DNA of 64,000 nt from Peptococcaceae bacterium (GCA_024655825.1 JANLFJ010000007.1:35904-99903); one strand, 5' to 3'; shown: positions 36,155 through 45,987, counted from the first letter of the stretch. The notes: a model not told the origin generated them from the sequence alone. Made by a program: numbers and translations.

Positions 36155-38332
36155 ATAACCGCTAAAACAAAAGGGCTGTTAACAAGAACGAGCAGGTTCT
36201 GGGGGAGCGACAAAATAAAGCAGTTCCTCTGGTTGGCCCTTTTCTTTCTCGGTGTAATGGCTGTGTTTGCCGTTCATTACATGCCCAAAGAGCAGGTAAT
36301 CAAGGCGGGCCAGGTTTCGCCCAGCACGATCAAGGCGCCGCAAACCCTCACCTTTGAAGATCCCAAGAAGACGGCAGAGAGAAAACAGGCTGCCAGGGAC
36401 AGCGTGGGTGAGGTTTATGTGCTTGACAGGAAAGTAATGAAAGACATGGAAGACAGCATTGAACAGGTGTTTAACGAGTATCAGAGAATTGTAAGGCGCG
36501 ATAATATCGACACTAAAGAAAAAATCCGGCTGCTGAAAAGAGAGTATAACTTGAGCGATATGGCCGCAAATATACTTTTGTACATGGAACAGGACACCAT
36601 GAAGGCGCTGAAAGCGGAAGCCCTGAATCTCTTGCGCACCAACTGGCAGATGGGGGTCAGGGACTTTGAGGTTGAAGAGAAAAGAACGAAGATTCTCAAC
36701 CAGATAGAATTGCTGAACTACAATGCCCCTTACAGGGACCTGATTAAAGCCGTTTTCCAAAAGGTCGAGCTTTTGCCAAACTATAAATATGACGAAGCCG
36801 CCACTATGAAAGCCAAGGAAGAAGCGGCTGAAAGCGAAGGCCCCGTGCTTGTCACGATCCGGAAAGGACAAAAAATTGTCGGCGAGGGAGAGGTCGTAAC
36901 GGATGAACAGGTTGAAATTCTTGAGGCCCTGGGTTACCAGAAAACAACCTCGCCGTATATTGCCTTGGGAGGAATCTCCATCCTTCTTATTCTGAATATG
37001 GTTTTGACAGCGCTTTTCTTGAAGTATTTCCGAAAAGACATTTACGCCAAGAATAACAGCATCGTTTTGTTGAGCCTTATTGTGTTTATCATGATACTTC
37101 TGGCAAAACTTATTGTTTCCGTCAGGATCAGCGCACAGCCGGAAGTTTCCGCGCTGGTCGGTTACCTTGTGCCGGTGGCTGCGGGGTCGATGCTGATAAC
37201 CATCCTCATGGACAACAAGCTGGCGGTATTTACCACGGTGATTCTCAGCGGTTTTGTGGGGATTTTGAATGACAACCAGCTGTTCTATGCCATCAATGCC
37301 TTTGTGGGGGGCCTTGTCGGTGTATACAGCGTGTCGCGGTTCAGCCAGCGCCTGGACTGGGTAAGGGCGGGATTGTATGTAGCTGCGGCCGATATGGTTT
37401 GCATCTTTGCCCTGGGTTTGATGAGCAGTCACTCCTGGCAGCTTTTATTGACAGGTATGCTCCTGGGGATCATGAGCGGCTTTTTTTCCGCCATTTTTGC
37501 ATACGGCAGCCTGCCTTTTTTTGAGCAGGGGTTTAAAGTCACCACCAGCGTGCGGCTGATGGAACTGGCCAATCCCAACCAGCCGCTGTTGAAAAAACTC
37601 CTGATGGAAGCGCCGGGCACGTACCACCACAGTATTCTGGTGGGGAACCTGGGCGAAGCTGCGGCCGACATAGTGGGAGCCGATTCTTTGCTTGTGAGGG
37701 TCGGAGCCTATTACCATGATATTGGTAAACTGAAAAGACCTTATTTTTTCATCGAAAACCAGCTGGGCGGGGATAACGCCCATCAAAAACTCACCCCAGC
37801 TTTGAGCACGCTGATTATTACCGCTCATGTCAAGGACGGGTTGGAACTGGCGAACAAGTACGGGATGCCTCCCGTTATCATGGACATTATTGCCCAGCAT
37901 CACGGGACCAGCCTGGTTACCTTTTTTTATCATAAAGCTCTGGAAATGGGGAACGCTGATAATGTTAAAGAAAGCGATTTTCGTTATGACGCTCCCAAGC
38001 CGCAGTCAAAGGAAGCGGCAATAGTTATGCTGGCTGACAATGTTGAAGCAGCTGTTCGTTCCATGACGGCAGTTACACCCGAAAAAATCGAGGGGTTGGT
38101 CAGGAAAATTATCAAGGAACGGCTCCAGGACGGGCAGTTGGACGAATCGGCTCTTACCTTCAAAGACCTTGACCTGATTTCCGGCGCGTTTACCCGTATC
38201 CTGAACGGTATTTTCCACAACCGGATAGAGTACCCGGACAGCGTCCTGGAGAAAATGGAAGGGGAGAAAAGGCCGGATGCGGATACTGATAGGCAATCGG
38301 CAGCGGCAGGTGAAAGTGACGGGGAGAATTAG
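36155..38332 (+). CDS. pgpH: 7TM-HD receptor, PgpH-type cyclic-di-AMP phosphodiesterase
   Basis: About 725 residues. One N-terminal membrane helix, a large extracellular 7TMR-HDED domain, seven membrane helices (about 285-500), then a cytoplasmic HD domain with HHSILVGNLGEAAADIVG, YYHDIGKLKRP, HHGT and MLADNVEAAVRS. Members hydrolyse c-di-AMP. The only strong ribosome site (AAGGAGGAG, GGAGG at 36142-36146) points to ATA 36155 (8 bases; ATC 36152 is 5). The nearest canonical in-frame start, TTG 36110, lies inside phoH with no good site. The family is certain, the start is inferred. Confidence 0.93.
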   Translation: MTAKTKGLLTRTSRFWGSDKIKQFLWLALFFLGVMAVFAVHYMPKEQVIKAGQVSPSTIKAPQTLTFEDPKKTAERKQAARDSVGEVYVLDRKVMKDMEDSIEQVFNEYQRIVRRDNIDTKEKIRLLKREYNLSDMAANILLYMEQDTMKALKAEALNLLRTNWQMGVRDFEVEEKRTKILNQIELLNYNAPYRDLIKAVFQKVELLPNYKYDEAATMKAKEEAAESEGPVLVTIRKGQKIVGEGEVVTDEQVEILEALGYQKTTSPYIALGGISILLILNMVLTALFLKYFRKDIYAKNNSIVLLSLIVFIMILLAKLIVSVRISAQPEVSALVGYLVPVAAGSMLITILMDNKLAVFTTVILSGFVGILNDNQLFYAINAFVGGLVGVYSVSRFSQRLDWVRAGLYVAAADMVCIFALGLMSSHSWQLLLTGMLLGIMSGFFSAIFAYGSLPFFEQGFKVTTSVRLMELANPNQPLLKKLLMEAPGTYHHSILVGNLGEAAADIVGADSLLVRVGAYYHDIGKLKRPYFFIENQLGGDNAHQKLTPALSTLIITAHVKDGLELANKYGMPPVIMDIIAQHHGTSLVTFFYHKALEMGNADNVKESDFRYDAPKPQSKEAAIVMLADNVEAAVRSMTAVTPEKIEGLVRKIIKERLQDGQLDESALTFKDLDLISGAFTRILNGIFHNRIEYPDSVLEKMEGEKRPDADTDRQSAAAGESDGEN

Positions 38333-38753
38333 GGAAATAATCCGCCGTGCCGGTCAAGAGGTCGCCGGAGTGTTTAAACTTCCTGAAAATACGGAAGTGA
38401 GTATAACTCTTCTTGACGACCAGGCGGTCAGGAAGCTTAACAGTGAGTACCGCCATGTTGACAGACCTACCGATGTTCTTTCTTTTGCTTTTGCCGAACC
38501 GTTCGGAGAAGAAGGAGTTGTTTTTGACGAGGTGGAAAACACGCGTTTGCTGGGGGAAATCGTCATTTCCCTGGAACGGGCCAGCGCACAGGCGGGAGAA
38601 TACGGCCACAGCTTGGAAAGAGAAATCGGTTATCTGACGGTTCACGGACTGCTTCACCTCCTTGGCTTTGATCACCAGGATGAAGGGCAGGCGGCCAGGA
38701 TGCGCGAATGGGAAGAAAAGATTCTGCAGACGCTAAAATTATCAAGGGATTAA
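38277..38753 (+). CDS. ybeY: Endoribonuclease YbeY, 16S rRNA maturation factor
   Basis: 158 residues. The zinc-binding motif HGLLHLLGFDH follows LGEIVISLERA; also present is RPTDVLSFAF. YbeY processes the 3' end of 16S rRNA and takes part in ribosome quality control. ATG 38277 overlaps the end of pgpH by 56 bp, preceded by GGAAGGGGAGAAAAGG. The phoH-pgpH-ybeY-dgkA order matches Bacillus. Confidence 0.95.
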   Translation: MRILIGNRQRQVKVTGRIREIIRRAGQEVAGVFKLPENTEVSITLLDDQAVRKLNSEYRHVDRPTDVLSFAFAEPFGEEGVVFDEVENTRLLGEIVISLERASAQAGEYGHSLEREIGYLTVHGLLHLLGFDHQDEGQAARMREWEEKILQTLKLSRD

Positions 38754-38756
38754 GCC

Positions 38757-39104
38757 ATGAAAAAGGAAGAAAGCATTTGTAAAAAGTTTGGTCATGCCGC
38801 GAAGGGAATACTTGCGGTTGCCAGGACGGAAAGAAACATGAAAGTTCACCTGGCGGCTGCGCTGTTCGCGGTAGGGTTAGCCGCTTATTTCAAGCTCGAA
38901 GCCTGGAAGTGGGCGGTTCTTTTCCTGACGATTGCCCTGGTCATGGTGTCGGAAATGATCAATACGGCTGTTGAGGCGGTTGTGGATTTGCACAGCAAAA
39001 CCTATCATCCCCTGGCGCAAAAGGCTAAAGACGTGGCTGCAGGAGCTGTCCTGCTGGCCGCTCTTTGGTCGGTTATCGTGGGCGCTGTTATCTTTTTCTT
39101 TTAG
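38757..39104 (+). CDS. dgkA: Undecaprenol/diacylglycerol kinase
   Basis: 115 residues with three membrane helices and the active-site segment MVSEMINTAVEAVVDL, preceded by the amphipathic GILAVARTERNMKVH. In Gram-positives this family phosphorylates undecaprenol, feeding the lipid carrier used by cell wall and the polysaccharide locus. It starts 3 bases after the ybeY stop. Confidence 0.93.
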   Translation: MKKEESICKKFGHAAKGILAVARTERNMKVHLAAALFAVGLAAYFKLEAWKWAVLFLTIALVMVSEMINTAVEAVVDLHSKTYHPLAQKAKDVAAGAVLLAALWSVIVGAVIFFF

Positions 39105-39116
39105 GAGGGAAAGGTT

Positions 39117-40370
39117 TTGTCGGTTTCACAGGTGGTGTTAATTTTTTCCCTGTTGCTTTTGCTTTCCCTGTCAGCGTTTTTTTCGGCAACGGAAACGGCT
39201 TTTTTTTCGGCCAATAAAATCAAGATCAGGCACCTGGCGGAAGAAGGGAACAAAAAGGCCGCTGCGGCCAGGCGACTTCTTGAGCAGCCCAACCGGTTAA
39301 TTTCGACGGTCCTGGTGGGCAACAACATTGTCAATATCGCGGCCACGGCTCTTGCCACCATGCTGGCGATCGGTCTGTTCGGCAAAAGCGGGGCCGGGAT
39401 CGCTACCGGGGTCATGACTGTGCTGGTTTTGGTATTTGGGGAAATAACCCCTAAAACCCTGGCCTCCCGGCGAGCGGAAGAATTCGTTCTCGGTGCAGGC
39501 AGGTTTGTCAATTTTTTAGGGGTGGTTTTTTACCCCGTGGTTCGCCTATTGAACTCTATTACCGGTTTTTTGCTTAAGCCCTTTGGAGGCAAGCTGCCGG
39601 AGAACCCGCTGGTGACGGAAGAAGAAATAAGAATGCTGGTGAACGTGGGACAGGAAGAGGGCCTGCTTGACGAGGACGAGCGGGAAATGATCGACAGCAT
39701 TTTTGAGTTCGATGATACTCTCGTGAGGGAGATAATGGTGCCGCGCATCGATATTGCCGCTGTCAGTGTCGACGAGACCCCCGATGCCGTAATCAAACTG
39801 GTGGTTGAGCTGGGTCATTCCCGCATCCCCGTTTATGAAAATACAGTGGACAACATCATCGGCGTAATATACGCCAAAGACCTGCTTAAACCGCTGCTCG
39901 AAGGGCCCGATAAAATGCCCCCGATCCGCCAGTTGATGAGGCTTGCCTACTATGTTCCGGAAAGCAAGAAGGTGAGGGACCTTTTTGCCGAGCTGCGCAA
40001 GGAAAAGGTGCACATGGCCATTGTGCTTGATGAGTACGGGGGGACGGCCGGCCTGGTGACTATTGAGGATGTGATCGAAGAGATTGTCGGCGAAATCCAG
40101 GATGAATTCGACAAGGAAGAAAAGAACATCGAGGTCCTGGCCGACGGGACGCTGCTCGTAGATGCCCGGACTTCCATTTGTGATATTAATGAACTGCTGG
40201 AACTGGATCTGCCCGATGACGAGTTTGATACCATCAGCGGGCTGGTTTTTCACATCTTAGGAAGGCCCCCGCAGGAAGGCCAGAAGGTTGAGATAGACAA
40301 CCTGCATGTGGTGGTGGAGAAGGTCGCTGGACGGCGGATCGTTAAACTGCGCCTGAAAAAAGTGGATTAA
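39117..40370 (+). CDS. CNNM/HlyC-type membrane protein with CBS pair (magnesium/cobalt transport family)
   Basis: 417 residues. DUF21 membrane domain (about 1-190) with SAFFSATETAFFSANKIKIR, a CBS pair (about 205-330) with EIMVPRIDI and VLDEYGGTAGLVTIEDVIEEIVG, and a C-terminal CorC_HlyC domain. The family is tied to Mg2+ export and resistance; the name haemolysin in databases is historical. TTG start after GGAGGG. Confidence 0.9.
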   Translation: MSVSQVVLIFSLLLLLSLSAFFSATETAFFSANKIKIRHLAEEGNKKAAAARRLLEQPNRLISTVLVGNNIVNIAATALATMLAIGLFGKSGAGIATGVMTVLVLVFGEITPKTLASRRAEEFVLGAGRFVNFLGVVFYPVVRLLNSITGFLLKPFGGKLPENPLVTEEEIRMLVNVGQEEGLLDEDEREMIDSIFEFDDTLVREIMVPRIDIAAVSVDETPDAVIKLVVELGHSRIPVYENTVDNIIGVIYAKDLLKPLLEGPDKMPPIRQLMRLAYYVPESKKVRDLFAELRKEKVHMAIVLDEYGGTAGLVTIEDVIEEIVGEIQDEFDKEEKNIEVLADGTLLVDARTSICDINELLELDLPDDEFDTISGLVFHILGRPPQEGQKVEIDNLHVVVEKVAGRRIVKLRLKKVD

Positions 40371-40408
40371 ACCTTTGGTCATAAAAAGGTGTCTTAAGGG
40401 GTAGGAAG

Positions 40409-41452
40409 ATGAGAGGTAAATATTTGAATCTAAGAAGAGCCGTGATTTGTTTGTTGGTGAGCATGGCCCTGGGGGCCCTGGCCTTTTATTTATTGAGAGA
40501 CCAGATAAATAACGGGATAACGCTGGACCATTTTACCAGGTCCAAGCCTAATGCCGAAAAAATAAAAGAACCGGTTGTCCCGTATCCCGGCTGGAACGAC
40601 AAAAAAAGGCAGCGCGCCCTGGCGGTGGTTATAGACAATGCTCCGGAAGCCAGGCCGCAGTCTGGTTTGGAGCAGGCGGACATTATCATTGAGCTTCCGG
40701 TGGAAGGCGGGCTGACGCGGCTCTTAGCCATTATCAGCGGCGAGAACCAGGAACTTGTAGGGCCGATTCGCAGCGCCAGGTCTTATATTGTTGACCTGGC
40801 CAGGGAATATAACAGCATTCTCGTTCATGCCGGCGGCTCGCCGGACGCGCTGGAGACGATCGACAGAGAAGGGATTGAAAACCTTGACGAGATATACGGC
40901 AACAGCGAGGCGGCGGCAGCGTTCTGGCGCGTTCCCGACCGACCCAAGCCTCATAACCTTTATGCCAGTTCCGACAGCCTGCGCCGCTCGGCCAAAGCGT
41001 TAAAGTACGACCTGGGAACGCCGCCGCCGCAGCATCCCACTTTTAAACCGGATACCGAGATGACAGGTGAGAGCATCAGCGATGTGACTATTTTTTACGC
41101 GAACAGGAAAAGCCTTGTCCGGTACGTATTCAATAAGGAAAAGAGGGTATTTGAACGCTATATGGAGGAAAAACCGCACCTCACAGCCAAGGGAGAACAG
41201 CTTACCGGAGCCAATGTCATTGTCCAGTACGTGCCTTACCAGTATATAGACGGCGACGGGCGGCTCCAGTTGATCATGCACGGGTCAGGCCAGGCCCTGG
41301 TATTCAGCGACGGCAAAGTCATCAAGGGTTTGTGGCAGAAAAACCCTGGAGGTCATGCCAGGTACACGGATTTGAAAGGCAAAACGATCGCTTTGATGGA
41401 GGGCCCCACCTGGATCGAGGTGGTGCCAAAAGGAACACGTGTCGAGTATTGA
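40409..41452 (+). CDS. DUF3048 (YerB-like) exported protein
   Basis: 347 residues. Single N-terminal membrane helix without a lipobox cysteine, unlike YerB lipoproteins, so it is probably a membrane-anchored outer-face protein. DUF3048 features: ALAVVIDNAPEARPQSGLEQADII, GGLTRLLAIIS, VGPIRSARSYIVDLA and a C-terminal part ending in GPTWIEVVPKGTRVEY. Function unknown. It lies between the CNNM gene and cdd, not a usual Bacillus neighbour. Confidence 0.87.
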   Translation: MRGKYLNLRRAVICLLVSMALGALAFYLLRDQINNGITLDHFTRSKPNAEKIKEPVVPYPGWNDKKRQRALAVVIDNAPEARPQSGLEQADIIIELPVEGGLTRLLAIISGENQELVGPIRSARSYIVDLAREYNSILVHAGGSPDALETIDREGIENLDEIYGNSEAAAAFWRVPDRPKPHNLYASSDSLRRSAKALKYDLGTPPPQHPTFKPDTEMTGESISDVTIFYANRKSLVRYVFNKEKRVFERYMEEKPHLTAKGEQLTGANVIVQYVPYQYIDGDGRLQLIMHGSGQALVFSDGKVIKGLWQKNPGGHARYTDLKGKTIALMEGPTWIEVVPKGTRVEY

Positions 41453-41465
41453 GGTGAGCGCTGAG

Positions 41466-41876
41466 ATGGATTACGGCAAACTTGTTCAGGCTGCGCAGGA
41501 AGCCAGGGAGAGGGCGTATGCGCCTTATTCGGGTTTTAAAGTGGGGGCAGCCCTTTTGGGCTTTGACGGCCGGGTCTTCACAGGGTGCAACGTGGAAAAC
41601 GCTTCCTATGGACTTACCCTCTGCGCAGAAAGGTCGGCCCTGGCCAGGGCTGTTGGCGAGGGGGTTTATTCATTTCAGGCCATCGCTGTAGTTACAGGGC
41701 TTGAAGAGCCTGCCGCGCCGTGCGGCGCCTGCCGGCAGGCGCTGGCCGAGTTTTCGCCTGAAATGACGGTTGTCCTGGCCAACAATAAAGGGACAACAAA
41801 GGTAACGAGCTTGAAGGAACTGCTGCCCCTCGCCTTTGGCAAGCCTGACCTGGGGGAGGGAAGGCACTGTGAGTGA
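41466..41876 (+). CDS. cdd: Cytidine deaminase
   Basis: 136 residues, the size of tetrameric Cdd. Zinc motifs: CAERSALARA with catalytic Glu, and PCGACRQALAEF; substrate loop GCNVENASYGLT. Converts cytidine and deoxycytidine to uridine and deoxyuridine. ATG 41466 lies 9 bases after GAGGTG and gives the usual N-terminus; an in-frame GTG at 41439 lies inside the previous gene. Confidence 0.96.
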   Translation: MDYGKLVQAAQEARERAYAPYSGFKVGAALLGFDGRVFTGCNVENASYGLTLCAERSALARAVGEGVYSFQAIAVVTGLEEPAAPCGACRQALAEFSPEMTVVLANNKGTTKVTSLKELLPLAFGKPDLGEGRHCE

Positions 41877-42765
41877 GGGGCACCGTTCGGGATTCATTGC
41901 TTTGATCGGCCGGCCCAATGCCGGCAAGTCCACTTTGCTGAACAACCTGGTAGGCCATAAGATTGCCATAACGTCCGATAAACCGCAGACAACGAGAAAT
42001 AAAATACTGGGGATTTTGACGGGAGAAGGCTGGCAGATGGTTTTCCTTGATACTCCTGGTATTCACAAGCCAAAGGACAGGCTCGGCGAGCACATGGTCA
42101 GGGTGTCCATGAACACCCTCAATGAAGTTGATGTGATCTATTACCTTATTGATGTCTCCGTCCCTTTTGGCGGCGGGGATGCCTTTATCATGGAAAAGCT
42201 CAAACACGTAAAAACGCCGGTCTTTTTGCTGCTTAATAAAATTGACTTGCTGGATAAGCCCCGGCTGCTCCCCCTGATCGATTTCTATCAAAAAAAGGGA
42301 GAATGGCAGGAAATCGTGCCTGTTTCAGCTTTAAAGGGCGAGAGCATCGATTCTCTTCTGAAAACAACCATCGAACGGATTCCTCCCGGCCCGCGCTATT
42401 ATCCCGGCGAGGCTGTCACCGACCAGCCGGAGCGGGTTCTGGCAGCGGAGTTTATAAGGGAAAAGGTGATTGAAGCCACCAGGGAGGAGGTCCCCCATTC
42501 CACTGCGGTCGAAGTGGAACAAATGGAGCGACGGAGTGAGGGACTTTTATATATTGGGGCCGTAATTTACGTGGAACGGGAGTCCCAGAAAGGCATCCTG
42601 ATCGGCAAAAAGGGCGAAATGCTTAAATTTATCGGCAGCAGAGCCCGTTTTGACCTGGAGAGGCTTTTTGGCAACAGGGTTTACCTGGAACTCTGGGTGA
42701 AGGTTAAAGCCGGCTGGCGCAGCAAGGAAAAAAGCCTGCGCGAGCTGGGCTACAAAGACTGGTAA
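41869..42765 (+). CDS. era: GTPase Era
   Basis: 298 residues. G1 GRPNAGKS, G3 DTPG, G4 NKID, G5 SALKG, then the C-terminal KH domain with GILIGKKGEMLKFIG. Era binds the 3' end of 16S rRNA and monitors small-subunit assembly. GTG 41869 overlaps the cdd stop by 8 bases and follows GGGGGAGGGAAGG. Confidence 0.97.
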   Translation: MSEGHRSGFIALIGRPNAGKSTLLNNLVGHKIAITSDKPQTTRNKILGILTGEGWQMVFLDTPGIHKPKDRLGEHMVRVSMNTLNEVDVIYYLIDVSVPFGGGDAFIMEKLKHVKTPVFLLLNKIDLLDKPRLLPLIDFYQKKGEWQEIVPVSALKGESIDSLLKTTIERIPPGPRYYPGEAVTDQPERVLAAEFIREKVIEATREEVPHSTAVEVEQMERRSEGLLYIGAVIYVERESQKGILIGKKGEMLKFIGSRARFDLERLFGNRVYLELWVKVKAGWRSKEKSLRELGYKDW

Positions 42766-42790
42766 TTAACTGCTAAAAGGACGTGTAAGA

Positions 42791-43927
42791 ATGCGGCGCG
42801 CGCTGGCTTACTTCATTTGTGCGGTGTTAATCGTTTCAGGTTCAATTTATGGCAAAACCCTGCGGTACGAGCGAACGGGCGAACCTGAAACGATGGCTAA
42901 AGGAGTTGTTCTGGAGGCGAAAGAGATCGAGCTGCAGGCTGAAGAAAAGAGCTTGCCCGACGAAAGACAGTGGTCCGTCAGGGTGCAAATCACCAGCGGC
43001 CCTTACCGGGGGCGCTGTATTGACACCGAGCATTATTACGGCGGTAACCCGGCGTATGATTTTCTTGTTTACCCGGGAGACGAGGTCGTTCTCAGCCTGG
43101 AAGTTGAGGACTATGTATTAAAAAACGCCTATATAGCCAACCTTTCACGCGAAAAATACTTATACTACCTGTTTGCCCTGTTTATCGCCGGCATACTGCT
43201 GGTTGGAGCCAGGCAGGGGCTGAAGACGGTCGTTTCGCTTCTCATAACGGGCTGGGCCATTCTCAAAATAATGCTGCCGGCCTTATTGGCCGGCAGGAAT
43301 CCTCTTGCCGTCACGCTGTTCGTCAGTGGGGGAATTACCATCATCACGCTTCTTTTGATTGCGGGTTTAACCCGCAAGTCCCTGGCGGCGATTGCCGGCA
43401 CGATGGTGGGAGTGCTTTTTGGCGGTCTTTTGGCCCGCCATATTATTGCGTTAACAAAGGTTAACGGGATGGGCTCCGAAGAGAGCAGGTTGTTCTTTTA
43501 CACTTTTGCCGAGGGAAAACTTGACTTTTCGGGCCTGCTCTTCGCGGGAATAGTGATCGGCGCGCTGGGGGCGGTAATGGATGTGGCCATGTCCATTGCC
43601 TCCAGCGTCAATGAAATACACGAGGTTGATCCTGACCTTTCTTTTGTGCAGTTAACAAGGAGCGGGCTTAATATAGGCAGGGACATTATCGGCACGATGG
43701 CCAACACGCTTGTCCTGGCCTACACCGGCAGCGCCCTTACATTGATGTTGCTGCTGCTGGCCAACGCTATTCCTTACCTGAAATATATCAACCTGGACTT
43801 AATCGCTACCGAGGTTATCCGCGCGCTGGCAGGCAGCCTCGGCATGGTAATGGCCGTGCCTTTTACCGCTGTCATCAGCGCTGCGCTGTGTTATACTCCC
43901 AAGCCCAGCAGGAGACCGGCCCGGTAG
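42791..43927 (+). CDS. YibE/F family membrane protein
   Basis: 378 residues. N-terminal signal-like helix, a short outer domain (about 35-115) with KGVVLEAKEIELQ, then about eight membrane helices. YibE/F marks: GIVIGALGAVMDVAMSIASSVNEIH and SGLNIGRDIIGTMANTLVLAY. Function unknown; possibly transport. Its 3' end overlaps the 3' end of feoB on the other strand by 37 bp. Confidence 0.9.
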   Translation: MRRALAYFICAVLIVSGSIYGKTLRYERTGEPETMAKGVVLEAKEIELQAEEKSLPDERQWSVRVQITSGPYRGRCIDTEHYYGGNPAYDFLVYPGDEVVLSLEVEDYVLKNAYIANLSREKYLYYLFALFIAGILLVGARQGLKTVVSLLITGWAILKIMLPALLAGRNPLAVTLFVSGGITIITLLLIAGLTRKSLAAIAGTMVGVLFGGLLARHIIALTKVNGMGSEESRLFFYTFAEGKLDFSGLLFAGIVIGALGAVMDVAMSIASSVNEIHEVDPDLSFVQLTRSGLNIGRDIIGTMANTLVLAYTGSALTLMLLLLANAIPYLKYINLDLIATEVIRALAGSLGMVMAVPFTAVISAALCYTPKPSRRPAR

Positions 43928-45987
43928 ACCAAAAAGCAGATCAGCCATGCCAGCGCGAGCGTGTAACCGATGGAAAAAAGCGGCCATTTCCAGGTATTTG
44001 TCTCTCGCCTGATCACGGCGATGGTGGCCAGGCAGGGCACGTAAATCAGGACAAACAGCATCAGCACGTACGCGTTTAAAGGTGTGAACCCTGATTGGAG
44101 CCGCGCACGTTCGGCAAAGGTCCTGACCGGTTCCTCACCGGCTGTGGAGAGGGATTCCGTGTCTTCAATGCTGTAAAGGGCGCCCAGGGTACTCACGATC
44201 ACTTCTTTGGCCGCAAAGCCTGAAATAAGGGCGATACCTGTTTTCCAGTCGAAGCCAATGGGTTTCAACAGGGGTTCCAGAACGCGTCCCGCCATCCCGG
44301 CATAGCTGTGTTCAAGCTGAACGGCGGGGCTGGTGTGGCTGCTGCCGCTGTTTCCCGCAAGAGGGAAGGTGAACAGGAACCACATCAACAGTGAGGCCAG
44401 CAGTATGAGGGTACCTGCTTTTTTTAAATAGAGGCGGGTCCTCAACCACATTTGCGCAAGAACGCTTTTCAGCGTAGGCATGCGGTAGGCCGGGAGTTCC
44501 ATCACAAACGGCTCGGATTCTCCGGGTAATACCCAAGAGCGCAGGATTTTTGCCGTGATCACGGCCAGGACGATTCCTATGAGATAAATGGAAAAAAGGA
44601 TCGAGCCAGCCCTGCTTTTATCGAAAAAGGCAGCAGAAAGCAGGGTATAGACAGGGAGACGCGCCCCGCAGCTCATTAAAGGAACCACCAGTATCGTCAC
44701 CAGCCTGTCGCGGCTGTCTTCCAGGGTGCGGGTGGCCATAACGGCGGGAATCGAGCAACCGAAACCCAGCAGCATGGGGATGAACGACTTGCCGTGCAGG
44801 CCCACCAGGTGCATGAACTTGTCGGTAACAAAAGCGGTGCGGGCCATGTATCCTGTTCCTTCCAGCAGGGCGATCCCCAGGTAAAGCATTAGAATATTGG
44901 GCAAAAAGACGACGACCCCTCCGACACCGCCAATCAGGCCGTCAACCAGCAGCGACTTGAGCAGTCCTCCGGGAAGCAAGTCTTCAAGGAGCAGGCTTAA
45001 CTTGACAAAACCCGCATCGAGCCATTCCATAGGCACTGCTCCCAGGGCAAAGGTGAACTGGAAAAGGAGCCACATCATCCCCAGGAATACTGGGATTCCC
45101 AGCACGCGGTGGAGAAGGACCCTGTCGATAATGTCCGTGAGCGACTCCCTGACCTCGCGGGTCAACTTCTGGGCTTCACGACAGGCCCCTCGCACAAAGG
45201 CGTAGCGCCCGTTAATGATCAGCGATTCGGGGTCCTGGTTGTAAAGCTGTGCCAGGAACTGGCGGCTTTTTTCAACTTGTTCGCTTATCCTGCCGCTTTC
45301 CGGCAGTGCTTCTATTTTCTTCATGACCTCCCTGTCATGTTCAAGGAGTTTTATTGCCGACCAGCGCCGGAGGGCATCGCCTCTTTCTTTTCCGGCATAA
45401 AGACCGGGGGGGATGAGCCCCTGGATCAGGAGTATCTGTTTTTCTATGCGGTCGTCATAACGCAAGGGTTTGTCCGCAGGATTTTTTTGTTCGCTGGCCG
45501 CCTGGACGGCTGCCTCCAGAAGTTCCCTGGTTCCTTCGTTTCTTGTTCCCACCACCGGGATGACCTGCGCTCCCATAAGCGAAGAGAGGAGGTCATAGTC
45601 GAATACTATTCCCTCTTTGTCCGCCATATCGACCATGTTCAGGGCTATGATCATAGGCAGTCCCAGCTCTTTCAACTGAACGGACAGGTTGAGATTTCGT
45701 TCGGTATTGGTGGCGTCCACGATGTTGACAATAACGTCGATGTTTCCTTCCAGCAGCTCATGGCGGGCCACCACTTCTTCGGGAGAATAGGCCGTCAGGC
45801 TGTACGTCCCCGGCAGGTCTATTACGGTTATCTCGGTGTCGCCGCAACTGGTTTTACCTTCTTTCTTTTCCACGGTCACGCCGGGATAATTTCCCACTCG
45901 CTGCCGGGAACCGGTCAGGTTGTTGAAGATTGTGGTTTTCCCCGAGTTCGGGTTCCCCGCCAGGGCGATGGTGATGTTTTTCTTCAT
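43891..45987 (-). CDS. feoB: Ferrous iron transporter FeoB
   Basis: 698 residues. N-terminal G domain: G1 GNPNSGKTTIFNNLTG, G3 DLPGTYSLTAYSPEE, G4 NMVD; then the helical spacer and a membrane domain with two Gate repeats (CSIPAVMATRT, LMSCGARLPVY) and the end of the Nucleos-like region. It imports Fe2+ driven or gated by GTP. Third gene of the dtxR-feoA-feoB operon. ATG after AGAGGT. Confidence 0.97.
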   Translation of the reverse strand: MKKNITIALAGNPNSGKTTIFNNLTGSRQRVGNYPGVTVEKKEGKTSCGDTEITVIDLPGTYSLTAYSPEEVVARHELLEGNIDVIVNIVDATNTERNLNLSVQLKELGLPMIIALNMVDMADKEGIVFDYDLLSSLMGAQVIPVVGTRNEGTRELLEAAVQAASEQKNPADKPLRYDDRIEKQILLIQGLIPPGLYAGKERGDALRRWSAIKLLEHDREVMKKIEALPESGRISEQVEKSRQFLAQLYNQDPESLIINGRYAFVRGACREAQKLTREVRESLTDIIDRVLLHRVLGIPVFLGMMWLLFQFTFALGAVPMEWLDAGFVKLSLLLEDLLPGGLLKSLLVDGLIGGVGGVVVFLPNILMLYLGIALLEGTGYMARTAFVTDKFMHLVGLHGKSFIPMLLGFGCSIPAVMATRTLEDSRDRLVTILVVPLMSCGARLPVYTLLSAAFFDKSRAGSILFSIYLIGIVLAVITAKILRSWVLPGESEPFVMELPAYRMPTLKSVLAQMWLRTRLYLKKAGTLILLASLLMWFLFTFPLAGNSGSSHTSPAVQLEHSYAGMAGRVLEPLLKPIGFDWKTGIALISGFAAKEVIVSTLGALYSIEDTESLSTAGEEPVRTFAERARLQSGFTPLNAYVLMLFVLIYVPCLATIAVIRRETNTWKWPLFSIGYTLALAWLICFLVYRAGLLLGLGV

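Noticed and set aside
36179..37432. 417-codon minus-strand frame opposite pgpH
   Set aside because: No start site, no domain, and pgpH with its HD domain is certain.
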